Shown: piece after piece, positions 34,840 to 46,208 of the stretch
Numbering within the stretch: the first letter of the stretch is position 1
How the letters are laid out: the number at the start of each line of letters is the position of its first letter
Assembly (NCBI GenBank): GCA_034638255.1
Contig: JAWPGT010000004.1
Span: 310,001-374,000, forward strand
Origin: Coprinus comatus
Lineage: Eukaryota > Basidiomycota > Agaricomycetes > Agaricales > Agaricaceae
Length of the DNA stretch: 64,000 nt
Direction of reading: 5' to 3'
Made by a program: the position numbers and the translations under genes
The notes under the pieces: generated by a model
The model's database searches: none
What the model saw: the letters and a program-made list of their open reading frames with translations, nothing else
What the model was told of the DNA's origin: nothing

Positions 34840-36511
34840 TTGTTTACATCAACTTTTATTGCTCAATGATTTGGGTATATATCTCTTCTACTATTAGGAG
34901 AGGATGGCCAAATCGGCGGGGGAAAATCATAAGTAGTGAATAAATTCGTAGACAATTTTGGATTGTTTGCTATACTTGGAGTCGGTAGCTTTTCCTTCAT
35001 TTATTATCTTTATCCGAGTCTAACATTAGACCATCATTACGGAATTAAAGATTTTCTTGGAGTTGAGCAAAAGACTTAAGGCATTTTCTCTTCGCACCCA
35101 GTATTACGAGAGTGAAAGGTTCGATCACTGCATTTGTGGGGTATTATGCAGTGTATATTAATGACAAGGATCTTGAACGTAAGGTGGTATCTCACTCTAT
35201 ATAGTACTGAGCAAGCATCTCGAGTCACTCCTATACCGAGGAGGAAGCTACGGCTTTATTGAAACTCCATCGATCTGAGCAAGACTCCAGAAAGCGCAAT
35301 CGGATATCCGCTTCTTATGAGAAAAGAAGCCGCAACAACAGAAAATTAGCTAGAATATAATTGAACCTATTGAAATTGAAATTGAAATGAATTGGCATTA
35401 TCGAGGTTGGTCGTGTCTGGATTAGGTGACTTGAAACTTCCCCCATGTTATAAGTTCAATTTTTCGTAACGTTTTTGGTTAAAGTCTGTTCAAGCTAAAC
35501 TATTGAAGAGAGAGTATATGTATACGCTATAGTAAGTTGTTGAATATGATGCATAAAAGTCTAATATCTTATTGAAACGTTCAATTATGCTCTCCTATAA
35601 AATTACTTTTATTATAGTATGTCAGTTGATCCTGATTTAAACTAATGGCACATTGGGAAGGTTCTGAGTAGTAAGAGTCCGCAGAGTCAGGAAGAAGTTG
35701 AGAGCAAGTGACCTTTTAAGAACCTCGAATTCTAATTTTCACAAGGTAATGGTAATTAAATCAAATCGAATTGTATTGGACGCCGTCTTAATACTTCTGA
35801 TACATCAAATTACAAGTCATCTGGTAAACCAACACTTTTTATATATATGTACACTTGATTATCGTAAAAAAATTTTAGAAGAAAAAAAAAAAGTCAAAAA
35901 GTTATATGTTTATGAATTACAAGATGTATTTTCGTAAATGGTGGACTTCCTGCTCACAAGTTAAAAGAGGGAGCTTCTTTGAAGCAGGGTGAGAGAACTG
36001 CCGAGTGCTAAATATATAAAAGTATATCTAGATCGGTACTTATCATCCTTTCTCTGTACCATCATAACTTTCACCGCGTTCTTCCCAGAGAAAGTACTAC
36101 CAATTGAATCAAAGGAGAGACTCGTGATGTGGAGTTACCGGAGCTTATACGATTGTCGGTAAAAAAAAGCTATGATGACATCTTATGTACCTTGCGCATA
36201 TACCGGGTATGATCTGGGCACGATGTTATAGGAGGCCGAAACAGCCAAGGTTTATGGAGAGCTGGTGGAGAGCCGTTGAAAGAGTTCAAGTTGTCGAGCT
36301 TCTAGCAAAAGCCTCAAATCAGTTCTTTCGGTAAGGACCTATTTGAAATTGGACAAGTGTTCAGTAATTGCTCTGCTTTGGACTTCTATCAAACACTTGG
36401 CATCAATTATACAACCGGTTTCAATTTCCTCTCGTGAGTTGCTTTTGATACCAATACCCAATTATCACTCATCTACTTCAGTCTTTTTGTTTTTTTATAT
36501 TCCCTTTTGAG
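34840..36511. other. 1.7-kb intergenic region with a possible unannotated small gene
   Basis: A plus-strand stretch at about 34950-35085 can be read as a hydrophobic segment (FGLFAILGVGSFSFIYYLYP). A second frame at about 35104-35176 reads GSITAFVGYYAVYINDKDLE. A third at about 35220-35359 reads EEEATALLKLHRSEQDSRKR and ends with TAA at 35357-35359. I cannot join them convincingly or name a family. The rest (35360-36511) is AT-rich, with a GAAATT repeat at 35369-35386, and includes the DUF202 gene promoter. Confidence 0.35.
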
Positions 36512-37343
36512 ATGCCTACGACGAGTCTGGCAAGCATTACACATTACAGAGAAGGAACTCATGTAGGGGAGACGGTTTCATTGATTGGAGGAGGTTCACG
36601 AGATGGTGTAGTGGGATATGGATCAAATGCTTCTTCTATAAAGCATCGAGAGTTACGAGAGGAAGGGTTGGAAGCTGAGCTTGGACAACATGAACATGAA
36701 CATGGACTCTCACATTCATCTTCCTCAACATCAATACCTTCAAATTCTACCTCACCTACAAATTCATGCTCGAACTCAAACTCAACACAAGACTATTTAT
36801 GGAAGACAATTACGGGTACTGGGTGTAGTGGTAATATTTCGTTGAGGCTACAGAATTCGGGAAGTGTAGCTAGGGACCATTTGGCTTCAGAAAGAACGTT
36901 TCTGGCGTATATGCGTACGAGTCTTGCTATTGTGTCTGCTGGTGTAGGTGAGTTCTAGTGAGGTACCCCTTTTCGGGTGTTGGAGCATCTACTGATTCAT
37001 GATCACAGCTCTAGTTCAATTATTCATTTTCAATGCTGCTACAGATTCTCCAACTGGAATGGGACAAAACTATGCTCGTCCTCTTGGAGCGTGTGTGATT
37101 GTCATGGGAATTATTGTCCTTGCGATTGGTTTGTTGCTCTTACTCCATGTCACGCCACAACAACACTGATTGAATTGTGTGCTTGTAGGCCTAACACGAT
37201 ACTTTACCATCCAGTCAGCTCTTGTGAAAGGATACTTTCCAGCTGCTAGACTTGCAGCTACGTTTATTGCATTCTCGTTGGTGGTACTTATCAGCGTGAT
37301 ATTCGCTATTTTGGTGACTGGGAGTTTAGGAGTTGATGAATGA
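36512..37343 (+). CDS. DUF202-family membrane protein with a Ser/Asn/His-rich N-terminus
   Basis: ATG 36512 (MPTTSLASITHYREGTHVGE) to TGA 37343, three exons. The first 100 residues are low-complexity and disordered (HEHEHGLSHSSSSTSIPSNS). The DUF202 domain follows: ARDHLASERTFLAYMRTSLA, then three membrane segments, AIVSAGVALVQLFIF, GACVIVMGIIVLAIGL and TFIAFSLVVLISVIFAILV. The RxxLAxERTFLAxxRTSLA motif is the family signature, shared with the transmembrane part of Vtc1-like and bacterial YidH-like proteins. Introns lie about 36950-37007 and 37127-37187. The location is probably a cellular or vacuolar membrane. Molecular function of DUF202 proteins is not established, and none is assigned here. 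Confidence 0.88.
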
Positions 37344-37731
37344 ATCAAGATGATAATGAGTTCTATGACGACCAAGTACTTGTAAGAGATACTGATACCA
37401 CAACTCATCACTTTGGACTACACCAATATCTACCCGGATCTTTGTTTCATTCGTTCTAGTACTTACTGCATATATGTATGAGCCCGGATATAACACATGC
37501 TTTTTCTTTTAATGTCGACTTTAGTTTGGACAAGTACATGTGGACCGCGGTTTTGGGTATAGTGTAGAGTGGGTTACGCTATTCATGGCGTTTGATGATC
37601 CGTTTTCATCACCATCTGTCATCAGGGAAGACGTGGCTATGAGTGGCTATGTCAACCCCTGCATTATCGTTGCGGGCAGGACCCTAAGTAATTATTAACA
37701 CTTGTTGCTTTCGGACTCCCTGTATGAAATA
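37344..37731. other. Intergenic region, DUF202 gene to SET gene
   Basis: A 388-bp gap between two plus-strand genes. AT-rich at its left part (probably the 3' untranslated region) and mixed to the right. No coding frame or RNA gene recognised. Confidence 0.45.
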
Positions 37732-39180
37732 ATGGCTGACCAAAGGAGAAAGAAGTCAAAGTCAGGAACTCTTCGTAGAAGTGGCGATGGAAGCAAAAAC
37801 AAATCAAAAGCTACAAAAGTACTTGTGCGCCTCTTTCAGTGGAACCCTGTGACATGGATTAATTCTGACTTCTGGGCGTTCGTAGGGACCGGGCAACATT
37901 CTGGTGGCTTCTACTATCTTTGTAGGGGTTATACTACTGGTTACATTTTTGTTCGGTTTCGATGGAATGGCAGTGACAATACGAAAATCACAAGACGGAG
38001 TAACACAAGACCTAAAGTCTGATGGAGTATCGCCATTCGTTATTGCGGATTTGCCAGGTAGAGGCAAAGGTCTCCTTGCATCGCGGGATATCAAGGTAAA
38101 CTATGACTCGGGTTTTGCTTATGGTAGTAAAGTTTACATTTAACATGTAACACAGCAAGGAGAACTTGTTTTACGGGAGAAACCGCTATTCATTGTCCCC
38201 CGACAAAGTGGGTCGATTTTTTTTGTGTCCATTCCTAAGAATTGATTTGAATGTGGTGAATAGTAAACACGTCACCTACAAGACTGTTGGGAGAATTAAT
38301 ATCCCAGTTAAGCGAGGACCAAAAAGGAGCGTTCTGGAATCTTTCGTACGTGAATTTTCCTAACGAGTTAGATCCTGAGCAACATCGGGAGGAGGTTGCA
38401 TTGGCGATCTTTCAAACAAATGCGGTGGCAGCAGGAAGTGATGGGGTTGGGATATTCCCGCGTATGGCAAGACTTAATCATGGATGTTCGAGTGCATTCA
38501 ATGTTGTGTATCATTGGAGGGATAAAGAACAAAGTTTGTATGTGTACGCACTGAAAGCAATCAAGAAAGGCGAGGTAAAAATGCGAGAAGTGTATCTAAG
38601 CGCGGGTGGCTGACAGGTGTCTAGGAACTGCTCACTACTTATACCGATACGAAGCGATCACGACATCAACGCAGGTGCGGGGCATTCGGTTACCTGGATA
38701 GGGATAGAACTCATGGAGCGCTAGGGAATTTCTTGTGGCGCAATATGGATTCGAGTGCCAATGTAAGGTATGCTCATTACCAGACCATGAGTCTCGAGCG
38801 TCGGATCGGAGGCTAGAAGCCATCCGGACAGCATATGAAAAGTTTTCTGGGTGGGGACAGGGTCAGATCACTGGACGGAAGGCGCTTGAGCTTGCGCAGA
38901 AGATATGGGCACTTGAAGACGAAGAAGGGTATTGGAGTGAGAGGGGAAGACTTGCAGCCGATGCAGCGTATGTAGCAGCATCGCATTCGGAGTGAGTATG
39001 ATGCTTAAGCAGGTGACATGTAAACTGACGTTGTGCAGTGAGAAGGCTACTCGCGAATGGGCAGGAAAGGCGTCTGAGTGGTATTCTTACGAGGTTGGGG
39101 CTGACAGCAGAGAGGCTGTTGAGATGTTGGGAGTGGCACAACGGCCAGAAGGACATAGTGCCTGGGGGAGTCGATCATAG
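37732..39180 (+). CDS. Membrane-anchored SET-domain protein (SMYD/SET5-like)
   Basis: ATG 37732 (MADQRRKKSKSGTLRRSGDG) to TAG 39180. A very basic N-terminus is followed, after a 70-nt intron, by one membrane segment (ILVASTIFVGVILLVTFLFG). The SET domain reads PGRGKGLLASRDIKQGELVL, then FIVPRQINTSPTRLLGEL, FPRMARLNHGCSSAFNVVYH (the NHxC core), LKAIKKGEELLTTYTD and the post-SET cysteine cluster FECQCKVCSLPD. A helical C-terminal part follows. Introns are short, including one after KKGE and one splitting RHQRR|EFLVAQ. The canonical NHSC core is NHGC here. Expected activity: SAM-dependent protein lysine methylation. With a single N-terminal anchor the catalytic part could face the cytosol; this is inference. 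Confidence 0.87.
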
Positions 39181-39417
39181 ATACTCTGGCTAGAATTGCT
39201 TAGTAATGCGTGAGAGTGATCCGGAGAGAGAGCCGGAGAGCAAAAAGAGAGAGCACCGAGTATCCTTTCTCACTCATCTTCTCTTTATAACTCAACACTC
39301 GTTGCTCTCCAGGCGAGCCTTAGCTGGTATTTCCCTTCTCTCTCTTCTAATATGTCAGTCACAAATCGTACCGCTTTTCTTAATTCAGCCCTTCCGTTTT
39401 CTCTTCCTTGGTCACAA

Positions 39418-41779
39418 ATGTCCTCGACCTCTGGCTCAGACGCAGCTATTCTTGCACTAGGCGTAGTCCTGGCTGCCTGCTATCTCTTCCGCGACCAGAT
39501 ATTCTCTTCCTCAAAACCAAAGGTCGCCCCTCTCACAACAACAGGCAAGACTGCGAATGGCGGCGGTAACCCACGCGACTTCATTGCGAAGATGAAAGAG
39601 GGGGTGCGTGGCATGTGTTTTCTCTCCCATGTGTTTTGTCCTCATTCCAAAATAGAAAAAACGTCTAGTCATCTTCTATGGCTCACAGACCGGTACTGCG
39701 GAGGAGTATGCCATTCGTCTTGCCAAGGAGGCAAAGTCAAAGTTTGGCCTCGCGTCCCTCGTCTGTGACCCAGAGGAATATGATTTTGAAAATCTCGATC
39801 AGCTCCCTGAGGATTGCGCAGCATTCTTCGTCGTGGCCACCTACGGAGAGGGTGAACCCACTGACAATGCTGTCCAGCTTATGCAAAACCTCCAGGACGA
39901 TTCATTCGAGTTCAGCAATGGTGAACGTTCCCTCAACGGTCTCAAATACGTCGTCTTTGGTCTCGGCAACAAGACCTATGAACACTACAACCTCATTGGC
40001 CGCAATATTGACAACATTCTAACCAAAATGGGCGCCCAGAGGATTGGTGAACGTGGCGAGGGTGATGATGACAAAAGTATGGAGGAAGATTATCTAGAAT
40101 GGAAAGATGGCATGTGGGAAGCGTTTGCTACTGTAATGGGCGTAGAGGAAGGCCAGGGCGGAGACACCGCTGATTTCGCTGTCTCTGAGCTCGATTCTCA
40201 TCCCCCTGAGAAAGTCTACTTGGGTATGTATCGCATCATGGATTCGGTATCACTTTTGCTGATTGACTAACGTGGATTAGGTGAGTACTCGGCCCGTGCT
40301 CTCACCAAGACAAAGGGTATCCACGATGCCAAGAACCCATATCCGGCTCCCATCATTGAAGCCAAAGAACTGTTCCAATCCACCAAAGACCGCAATTGTG
40401 TACATGTTGAACTCAATATTGAAGGGTCTGGTATCACTTACCAACACGGTGACCATCTTGGTGTCTGGCCTACTAACGGTGAACTTGAAGTCGATAGACT
40501 TCTATGCGCTCTTGGTCTTTACCACAAGCGGGATACCGTTATCGGAATAGAGTCCTTGGACCCTGCCCTTGCCAAAGTTCCGTTCCCCGTCCCTACCACC
40601 TACGGCACAGTCCTTCGCCACTACATTGATATCAGTGCTGTCGCAGGTCGTCAAATTTTGGGCACATTGTCCAAGTTTGCACCCAATCCCCAGGCCGAGG
40701 CATTCTTGAAGAACCTGAATACCAACAAAGAATTATACCACACGGTGATTGGTAATGGTTGCTTGAAACTCGGTGAAGTTCTTCAACTTGCTGCTGGTAA
40801 TGACCTCTCCGCTATTCCTACCCCGGATAACACGACTACATGGCCAATTCCCTTTGACATTATCGTTTCCGCTATTCCTCGTCTCCAACCCAGGTACTAT
40901 TCCATCTCCTCCAGTCCCAAACTTCACGCCAGCTCGGTTCATGTCACCGTTGTTGTTCTCAAGTACCAGAACATTCCTAGCGAAAGCGTCAGACAAAAGT
41001 GGGTTTATGGCGTTGGCTCCAACTTCCTTCTCAGCCTTAAACACGCGATCAACGACGAACATATCCCTATCATCAACGATAATGGCGTAGAACGTGTCAG
41101 TGTACCGAAATACATGATTGAGGGTCCTCGTGGTGCCTACAAACTCGATACCATTTACAAATCACCCGTCCACGTCAGGCGCTCGACGTTCAGATTGCCC
41201 ACCAACCCGAAGAGCCCGGTCATCATGGTTGGTCCTGGAACTGTGAGTAGCACATTGATGTGATGTTTTTATATTGCAAGTTGATTAATAAATATTTTCC
41301 AGGGTGTTGCTCCTTTCCGTGGTTTCATCCAAGAACGTGTTGCCCTTGCTCGTCGTTCTATTGAAAAGAACGGTGCTGATGCTCTCGAAGATTGGGGTCG
41401 CATTTCTCTCTTCTATGGTTGTCGTCGTGATGACGAAGATTTCCTATATAAGGATGAATGGCCACAGTACATTGAAGAATTAAAGGGCAAATTTGAGATG
41501 CACTCTGCTTTCTCTCGCCAAGTGTACAGGCCCGATGGAGGAAAGATTTATGTACAAGATCTCATCTGGAACCAACGAGAACACATCGCGGATGCTATTC
41601 TCAATGGAAAGGGATATGTGTATATCTGTGGTGAAGCTAAGAACATGGCGAAACAGGTTGAAGATGTTTTGGCTAGAATACTAGGAGAGGCCAAGGGCGG
41701 ATCTGCTGAGGTTGAGGGAATCGCTGAAGTTAAGCTACTTAAAGAACGTTCAAGACTTATGCTCGATGTCTGGAGTTAG
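39418..41779 (+). CDS. CPR: NADPH-cytochrome P450 reductase
   Basis: ATG 39418 gives MSSTSGSDAAILALGVVLAA, an N-terminal anchor. An in-frame ATG at 39352 would add 22 residues and is an alternative. The FMN domain contains KRLVIFYGSQTGTAEEYAIR, VVATYGEGEPTDNAVQLM and FGLGNKTYEHYNLIG. The FAD-binding region has LQPRYYSISSSP, and the NADPH-binding part has [35 protein letters not shown] and YVYICGEAKNMAKQVEDVL. It ends in the classical RLMLDVWS. Three introns: 39604-39654, about 40225-40280 and about 41244-41302. The length, about 732 residues, is normal for fungal reductases. It sits on the ER and passes electrons from NADPH to P450s, including the sterol demethylase. No P450 gene is adjacent. 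Confidence 0.97.
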
Positions 41780-42088
41780 ATCTACTGTTTTGTATTGTGC
41801 GTTTTTTGGTGGACGTTCCTTCCCCTTGCTTTATCCCTTGGTAAACCTGCTGCCACTTAATAGTGCAAATTAGATATTTGGGCGTCGTTGGGTACTGCAT
41901 GCTTCTCTGTTACTTATACTCATTATATTTCTTTTATGTTCTAAATACACGATATCCATTTCATATATACATATTACGAACAATGGGTTTGCTTGAATGA
42001 GATGCAATAAAAGCAAGAAAGGGAACAAGTCGGAAATCACCGAATACGAATTTGTCGACATTTCGTTTCCTTTTAAGTATCCCCGCCC
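41780..42088. other. Intergenic region between P450 reductase and She9
   Basis: A 309-bp gap between two plus-strand genes. The left half is T-rich, fitting the 3' untranslated region. No gene or RNA element recognised. Confidence 0.45.
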
Positions 42089-43731
42089 ATGTTTTCAGTG
42101 AGGACAGTTGTCTCGAGACGTATCTTCTCCTCGTCCTCTTCTATTTCTCGTACATCGATACCATGCTTGAATAGACGGTATACTACAAGACCTACAATTG
42201 AGGAGAAGGATGTAGTGGTGGGGAAGGAGATTAATAATTCGGACAATCTCAATTCCGTTTCCAATTCGGGTTCCGTGTCTTCATCTGCTTCTACGTCTGT
42301 AGAAAGAAATCGGTCCGAAGTTGTAGATGAACAACAACAACAGCAACAACAGCAACAACAGCATGGTGTGGCTTTCAATTCTCCAAATACATATGGACGT
42401 GATTATGGAAACGGAAATGGAAATGGAAATATGAATGATGGAATAGGAACATTGGAAGATGTGGAATCGAAATCGACACGGAAACAACTAGAACTAGACC
42501 AATTACAGCTCGAACACGAACCCGAATCTCCAGCCCAAAACCAAAACCAAACTCAAACATCTTCATCATTCACTTTACCTTCGTATTCAACAACAAAATC
42601 ACCCACATCCACATCCACATCCACATCCGCATCTACTTCGAACAATAATTCTAATTCTAATTCTAGTTCCGGTTCCAATAATTCAGAAAAACCAGAATCA
42701 TGGAATGCACTTTCAACATACGATTTAGAAATTGTTAAACAACGTATTCGGGAATGGACGGACCAAGCTGCTATTGTACTTCGTGAACATGCCGATGGTT
42801 TTACGAATCAAACAAAGACGAAGTTTTCGAAACTTGGTTCCGAGTTAAATAAGGTTACTGGGTATGAAGAGATTGAAACTTTGAAAAGAGAAGTTGTTGC
42901 ACAAGGTACGTTTTTTCTTTTTTGTGATTGGTTGTGTGTTGAATATTTAATGTATTTTGTTAAAATGTGGGGTTTTTTTATATAGAGGAGAAAATCCAAA
43001 TGACACGACAAGCTGCTAAACAAGCCAAAATCGCATACGAAGAAGCCGTAATTCAACGTTCAAATTCACAACGTGAAGTTAATGAATTATTACAACGTAA
43101 ATCAATATGGACGGATAATGATGTTGGAAGATTTACATCTATAGTTCGTCAAGATCATTTATATGAACAGGAAGAAGCAAGAGCAAAAGCTGCTGTAGAT
43201 GAAACCGAAGCTGCTGTGGAGAAGGAATTTTCATCGTTGATGAAGGTTATTCTTGCTAGGTATCATGAAGAGCAAGTTTGGTCGGATAAAATTAGGAGTG
43301 CTTCAACTTATGGGTCACTTGCTGCTCTTGGACTCAATTTGCTCGTTTTTATATTGGCAATTGTGATTGTGGAACCTTGGAAGAGGAAGAGACTGGCACA
43401 GACATTTGAAACAAAAATAGAGCAGTTGAGTGTAGAGAATGCGAAAAGATTGGAGGAGAGCATGAAGGAAATTGGAGGTTTAGTAGTGAAGCAGGATAAT
43501 CTATTATTGGAAATATTAGACGAAGTTAGTCGGGTGAAGGAAGATGTTGCTGTTAAGGAGGAGAGACCGATTGAAGTCCGAACTGTCGAAATTCCTGTCA
43601 TGGTTGAAAGTCCACCATCAACCTACACTATTCCCGGAATTGTCACTTTCCCTCAGTACACATTCCACCTGGCAGCGGTCGGCGTGGGTGCATTTGTGTT
43701 GGGTATGATTAGCACTATCTTATTGGAGTAA
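42089..43731 (+). CDS. SHE9: She9/Mdm33-type mitochondrial inner-membrane protein
   Basis: ATG 42089 to TAA 43731, two exons split by an intron of about 80 nt (near 42906-42984). The start MFSVRTVVSRRIFSSSSSIS is a typical mitochondrial presequence, with a likely cleavage near CLNRRYTT. A low-complexity part follows: a run of ten Gln codons, NG repeats, then Thr/Ser and Asn/Ser repeats. The conserved She9 domain begins at STYDLEIVKQRIREWTDQAA and contains coiled coils, RKSIWTDNDVGRFTSIVRQD, and membrane segment GSLAALGLNLLVFILAIVIV followed by EPWKRKRLAQTF. A second membrane segment lies at the extreme C-terminus. In yeast Mdm33 this protein shapes the inner membrane and acts in its fission. 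The low-complexity region is unusually long, and its repeats suggest length variation between strains. Confidence 0.9.
42332..42361 (+). repeat. (CAA/CAG)10 microsatellite encoding polyglutamine
   Basis: Ten consecutive Gln codons in the She9 open frame, mixed CAA and CAG. They are followed at about 42404-42427 by an AATGGA-type repeat (NGNGNGN) and at about 42604-42630 by ACATCC repeats (TSTSTSTS). All keep the frame. Confidence 0.85.
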
Positions 43732-43785
43732 TCTTATACACACGGTTATTTGACTCGTGCTTTTTTTTGTTTTCGAAGGGCTCCA

Positions 43786-45294
43786 TTATAGGTTAACACT
43801 ACGGTATACCCTGCAATGAACTCTAAACGCCCATATGAGTATTTTCGTTAAGCGATTTCGCGGATCAATTATCTCACCTGTCAAAGAGAAATTCTCCTTG
43901 GTGAGTGGAAGGAGACGTGGACACCTTCCATTCATCGACATCCCATTTCTGCCATCCCCACCCGTCCTTGATCTTGATGATCAAAGAGAATTCAAAATTT
44001 ATATCAGAAACAGAAACATAGGAAGGAAGATGAACATTCAGTAATACCTACTTCTGGCTTCTTGTGCGGTGCTAGAACGATGAGCCATCGAGCATTATAG
44101 CTCAGCGTGGATAATAAGGAGAATAGTGCCGAGGGGTTATCAATTAGATGCAAAGCAAACGAACATACAACCATCTCTATTGCCGAATAGGGTTCTGGAA
44201 CCAGTTCCGAGGTCGGTTGCGGTTTCAGCTCAGTTGCCGTTATTGAAGTGAATTGCTGTTGCTCGTCGTGGTAGATATCGATTTGTTTATCATCATCGGA
44301 ACCACCACCATCGGTTTCACTGGAATCTTTGCCATGGTTCAAAAGAGGGAGGTGGATATGAATAGAACTTGCCCTAGGGTTTGTGGATGGTACCTGGTCC
44401 TGAACTTTGGTAAGGTCTGAGATGAAAGGAGGAAGTTGACCTTCGGAGATGTCGTTGAATGAGAGTGTGGCACATGGTAGAGAGGTACGGTTCGTGTACG
44501 CCACGGAAGTGAACTGTTTCGTTTGTTTGTTTGTTTTCGTTCGGCCGTTCGGGTTGTGTGGTTTTAGTTTGATAGTTTCAGTCAGGAATGAATGGATGAA
44601 TGAATGGTCAATGTTCAATTTATGAATAGAAGGAGGAGTGACTTACTGGGTCGGCAGCTACTACTAGTGGGGATGGAAAATTCGGGGCTAGTGGTATTAT
44701 GTATTGAAGGTGTTTTCGAGATAATGGTAACGGAGAAGTCGGGTTTGAAGTACCATTCAGATGGCGTGGATTATTGACGGTACATATTTTGCAAGAATTA
44801 TACCAATCTTTAAAGGCAATGGTGACTTCGCCACTGTACCAATTGTTAAGCAGAATGTTTCTACTGAATTAAATTTGTTTAGGTACCTTCCTAAAAGCAG
44901 TATTTGTTCGAGCGCTAACGAAATAAATACAGGTTATGGGACACTACTCACCGCAGGCCATATCGAACAAGAGTACTTTCCGGACATCGTTAGGAGTAAA
45001 TTCTGTTGATTCCATCGTCCACCACCTATGATGTTTAATCACGTATATTATAAGATATAAGAGATTATGGGTGCCTACGTCTTCAACCATGCATATATGC
45101 ATAATCTTATCCCTGGATAATGAGGATTGCTATATGTCGATCCAACTTTTCGGTAATACTGCCAATACCAGATCTCAATACTAGGATTTGGTATTTGGAT
45201 AGGGGCTTACCTCTTCTACCCCATACTCCCCGTAGTTATCACGCATGGAGGAAGATATGATACCAGTAACCGTAGCACGTTCACCTCTAGACAT
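43786..45294 (-). CDS. SAM-dependent methyltransferase (large fungal family, acceptor unknown)
   Basis: Seven exons give exactly 336 residues: 45211-45294, 45079-45158, 44948-45025, 44647-44833, 44052-44513, 43878-43972 and 43786-43810. The N-terminus MSRGERATVTGIISSSMRDN leads into YGEYGVEEYYRKVGSTYSNP and PHYPGIRLCIYAWLKTWW. Motif I is VLLFDMACGDGEVTIAFKDW, then PLVVAADPFTSVAYTNRT and PCATLSFNDISEGQLP. A Ser/Asp-rich insert of about 60 residues follows. The core ends with IEMVVCSFALHLI and WLIVLAPHKKPEIKDGWG. The terminal exon is only 25 nt; an alternative end is the TGA directly after the donor at 43877. The gene is divergent from the HIT gene across 189 bp and converges with She9, with 54 bp between stops. 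Confidence 0.82.
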
Positions 45295-45379
45295 TATTGT
45301 AAGTGGGGTAAGAAGCTTGTATTTGGCGTTATCTGTTGTAGACCCTGGCCTGTCTCGGGCTCTTGCATATTCGCTGGAT

Positions 45380-45397
45380 TTTAATTAATTAATTAAT
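45380..45397. repeat. (TTAA)4 repeat in a bidirectional promoter
   Basis: TTTAATTAATTAATTAAT at 45380-45397 lies in the 189-bp gap between the divergent methyltransferase (start 45294) and HIT (start 45484) genes. It is a self-complementary AT tetranucleotide repeat and may act as a nucleosome-poor promoter element; that role is inferred. Confidence 0.7.
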
Positions 45398-45483
45398 GTT
45401 ATCAATAGTTTCCCGCGCCTCCTGGTCCCTGGCAGTGACGATGTTGAAACGACGCATAACCATTTCTGAATCCATATAACACA

Positions 45484-46055
45484 ATGACTTCTTTTATAAT
45501 CCAGTCGCATGTCAACAGAGAGCCAATACCTTCGTGGGCTCACAATGGTATGTGTGCATTTTGCAGAATTATATCGGGAGAGGCATCGGCAACCAAACTG
45601 TATGAGGATGATGAGGTCATTGCAATTCTCGGTACGTTGTTACAGGTATTTCTATGTTAATGGAATATTTACCACTCATTTCAAGACATTCTTCCACTGA
45701 GAGAGGGCCATACACTCGTAATACCCAAGGCTCATATACCTAGGCTTCACCGGAAATACGGGGTTGAATGTGGTCTGTAATCAAGAATACGCCCAGGCCG
45801 TACCGCATGTGAGTGTTACGATGCTCACTTGATATATTATAAAGTAATGTGTTACAGGTCCACTACCACATTATACCGGCGCCTGTTTTCAGCTCTGCTG
45901 CAAAGAAGGAAACACCTGGCAATACCTCTCCGCTACGTGTAGCACCAGTACCACTTACAAAGAAGGAGATGCACCAGAAGGAGTTTGAGTCACGGGAAGA
46001 GTTGGATGATGACGAGGGTAAATTGTTCGCTGAGAAGGTGCGGGCACATCTATGA
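45484..46055 (+). CDS. HIT-family (histidine triad) hydrolase, apparently disrupted
   Basis: Exons 45484-45631, 45686-45808 and 45858-46055 give recognisable HIT blocks. First comes MTSFIIQSHVNREPIPSWAH, then NGMCAFCRIISGEASATKLY, EDDEVIAILDILPLREGHTL and VIPKAH. After a break these resume as TGNTGLNVVCNQEYAQAVPH and the triad HVHYHIIPAPVF. The exon lengths sum to 469, which is not a multiple of three. The frame changes between IPKAHIPRL and TGNTG, near 45740-45760. About 25 residues that form the long helix of the HIT fold are missing at this point, and no intron can hide them because only some 30 nt separate the blocks. Either the gene is a pseudogene or the assembly lost about 75 nt. HIT enzymes cleave nucleoside phosphoramidates or dinucleoside polyphosphates. 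Confidence 0.75.
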
Positions 46056-46208
46056 GTGTCCCAGCATTGTAGATCTATGGTGTATTTTCTTGGGTATTTC
46101 CTGGGTATTTCCTTGTCAAGTAACATATCGCGTGACGCATATAGACGCGTCCTGTCACGACACTCTAATTAATCACCTTTCTCACTCATATCTGAAGAAG
46201 CACAAATC

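Noticed and set aside
35095..35130. tRNA-like B box (GGTTCGATC near 35109)
   Set aside because: It lies in a protein-like frame and lacks an A box and pairing stems.
32210..41779. Secondary metabolite cluster (methyltransferase, reductase, transporter close together)
   Set aside because: There is no core synthase, P450 or specific regulator. The P450 reductase is the single-copy housekeeping type and the transporter is for nucleotide sugars.
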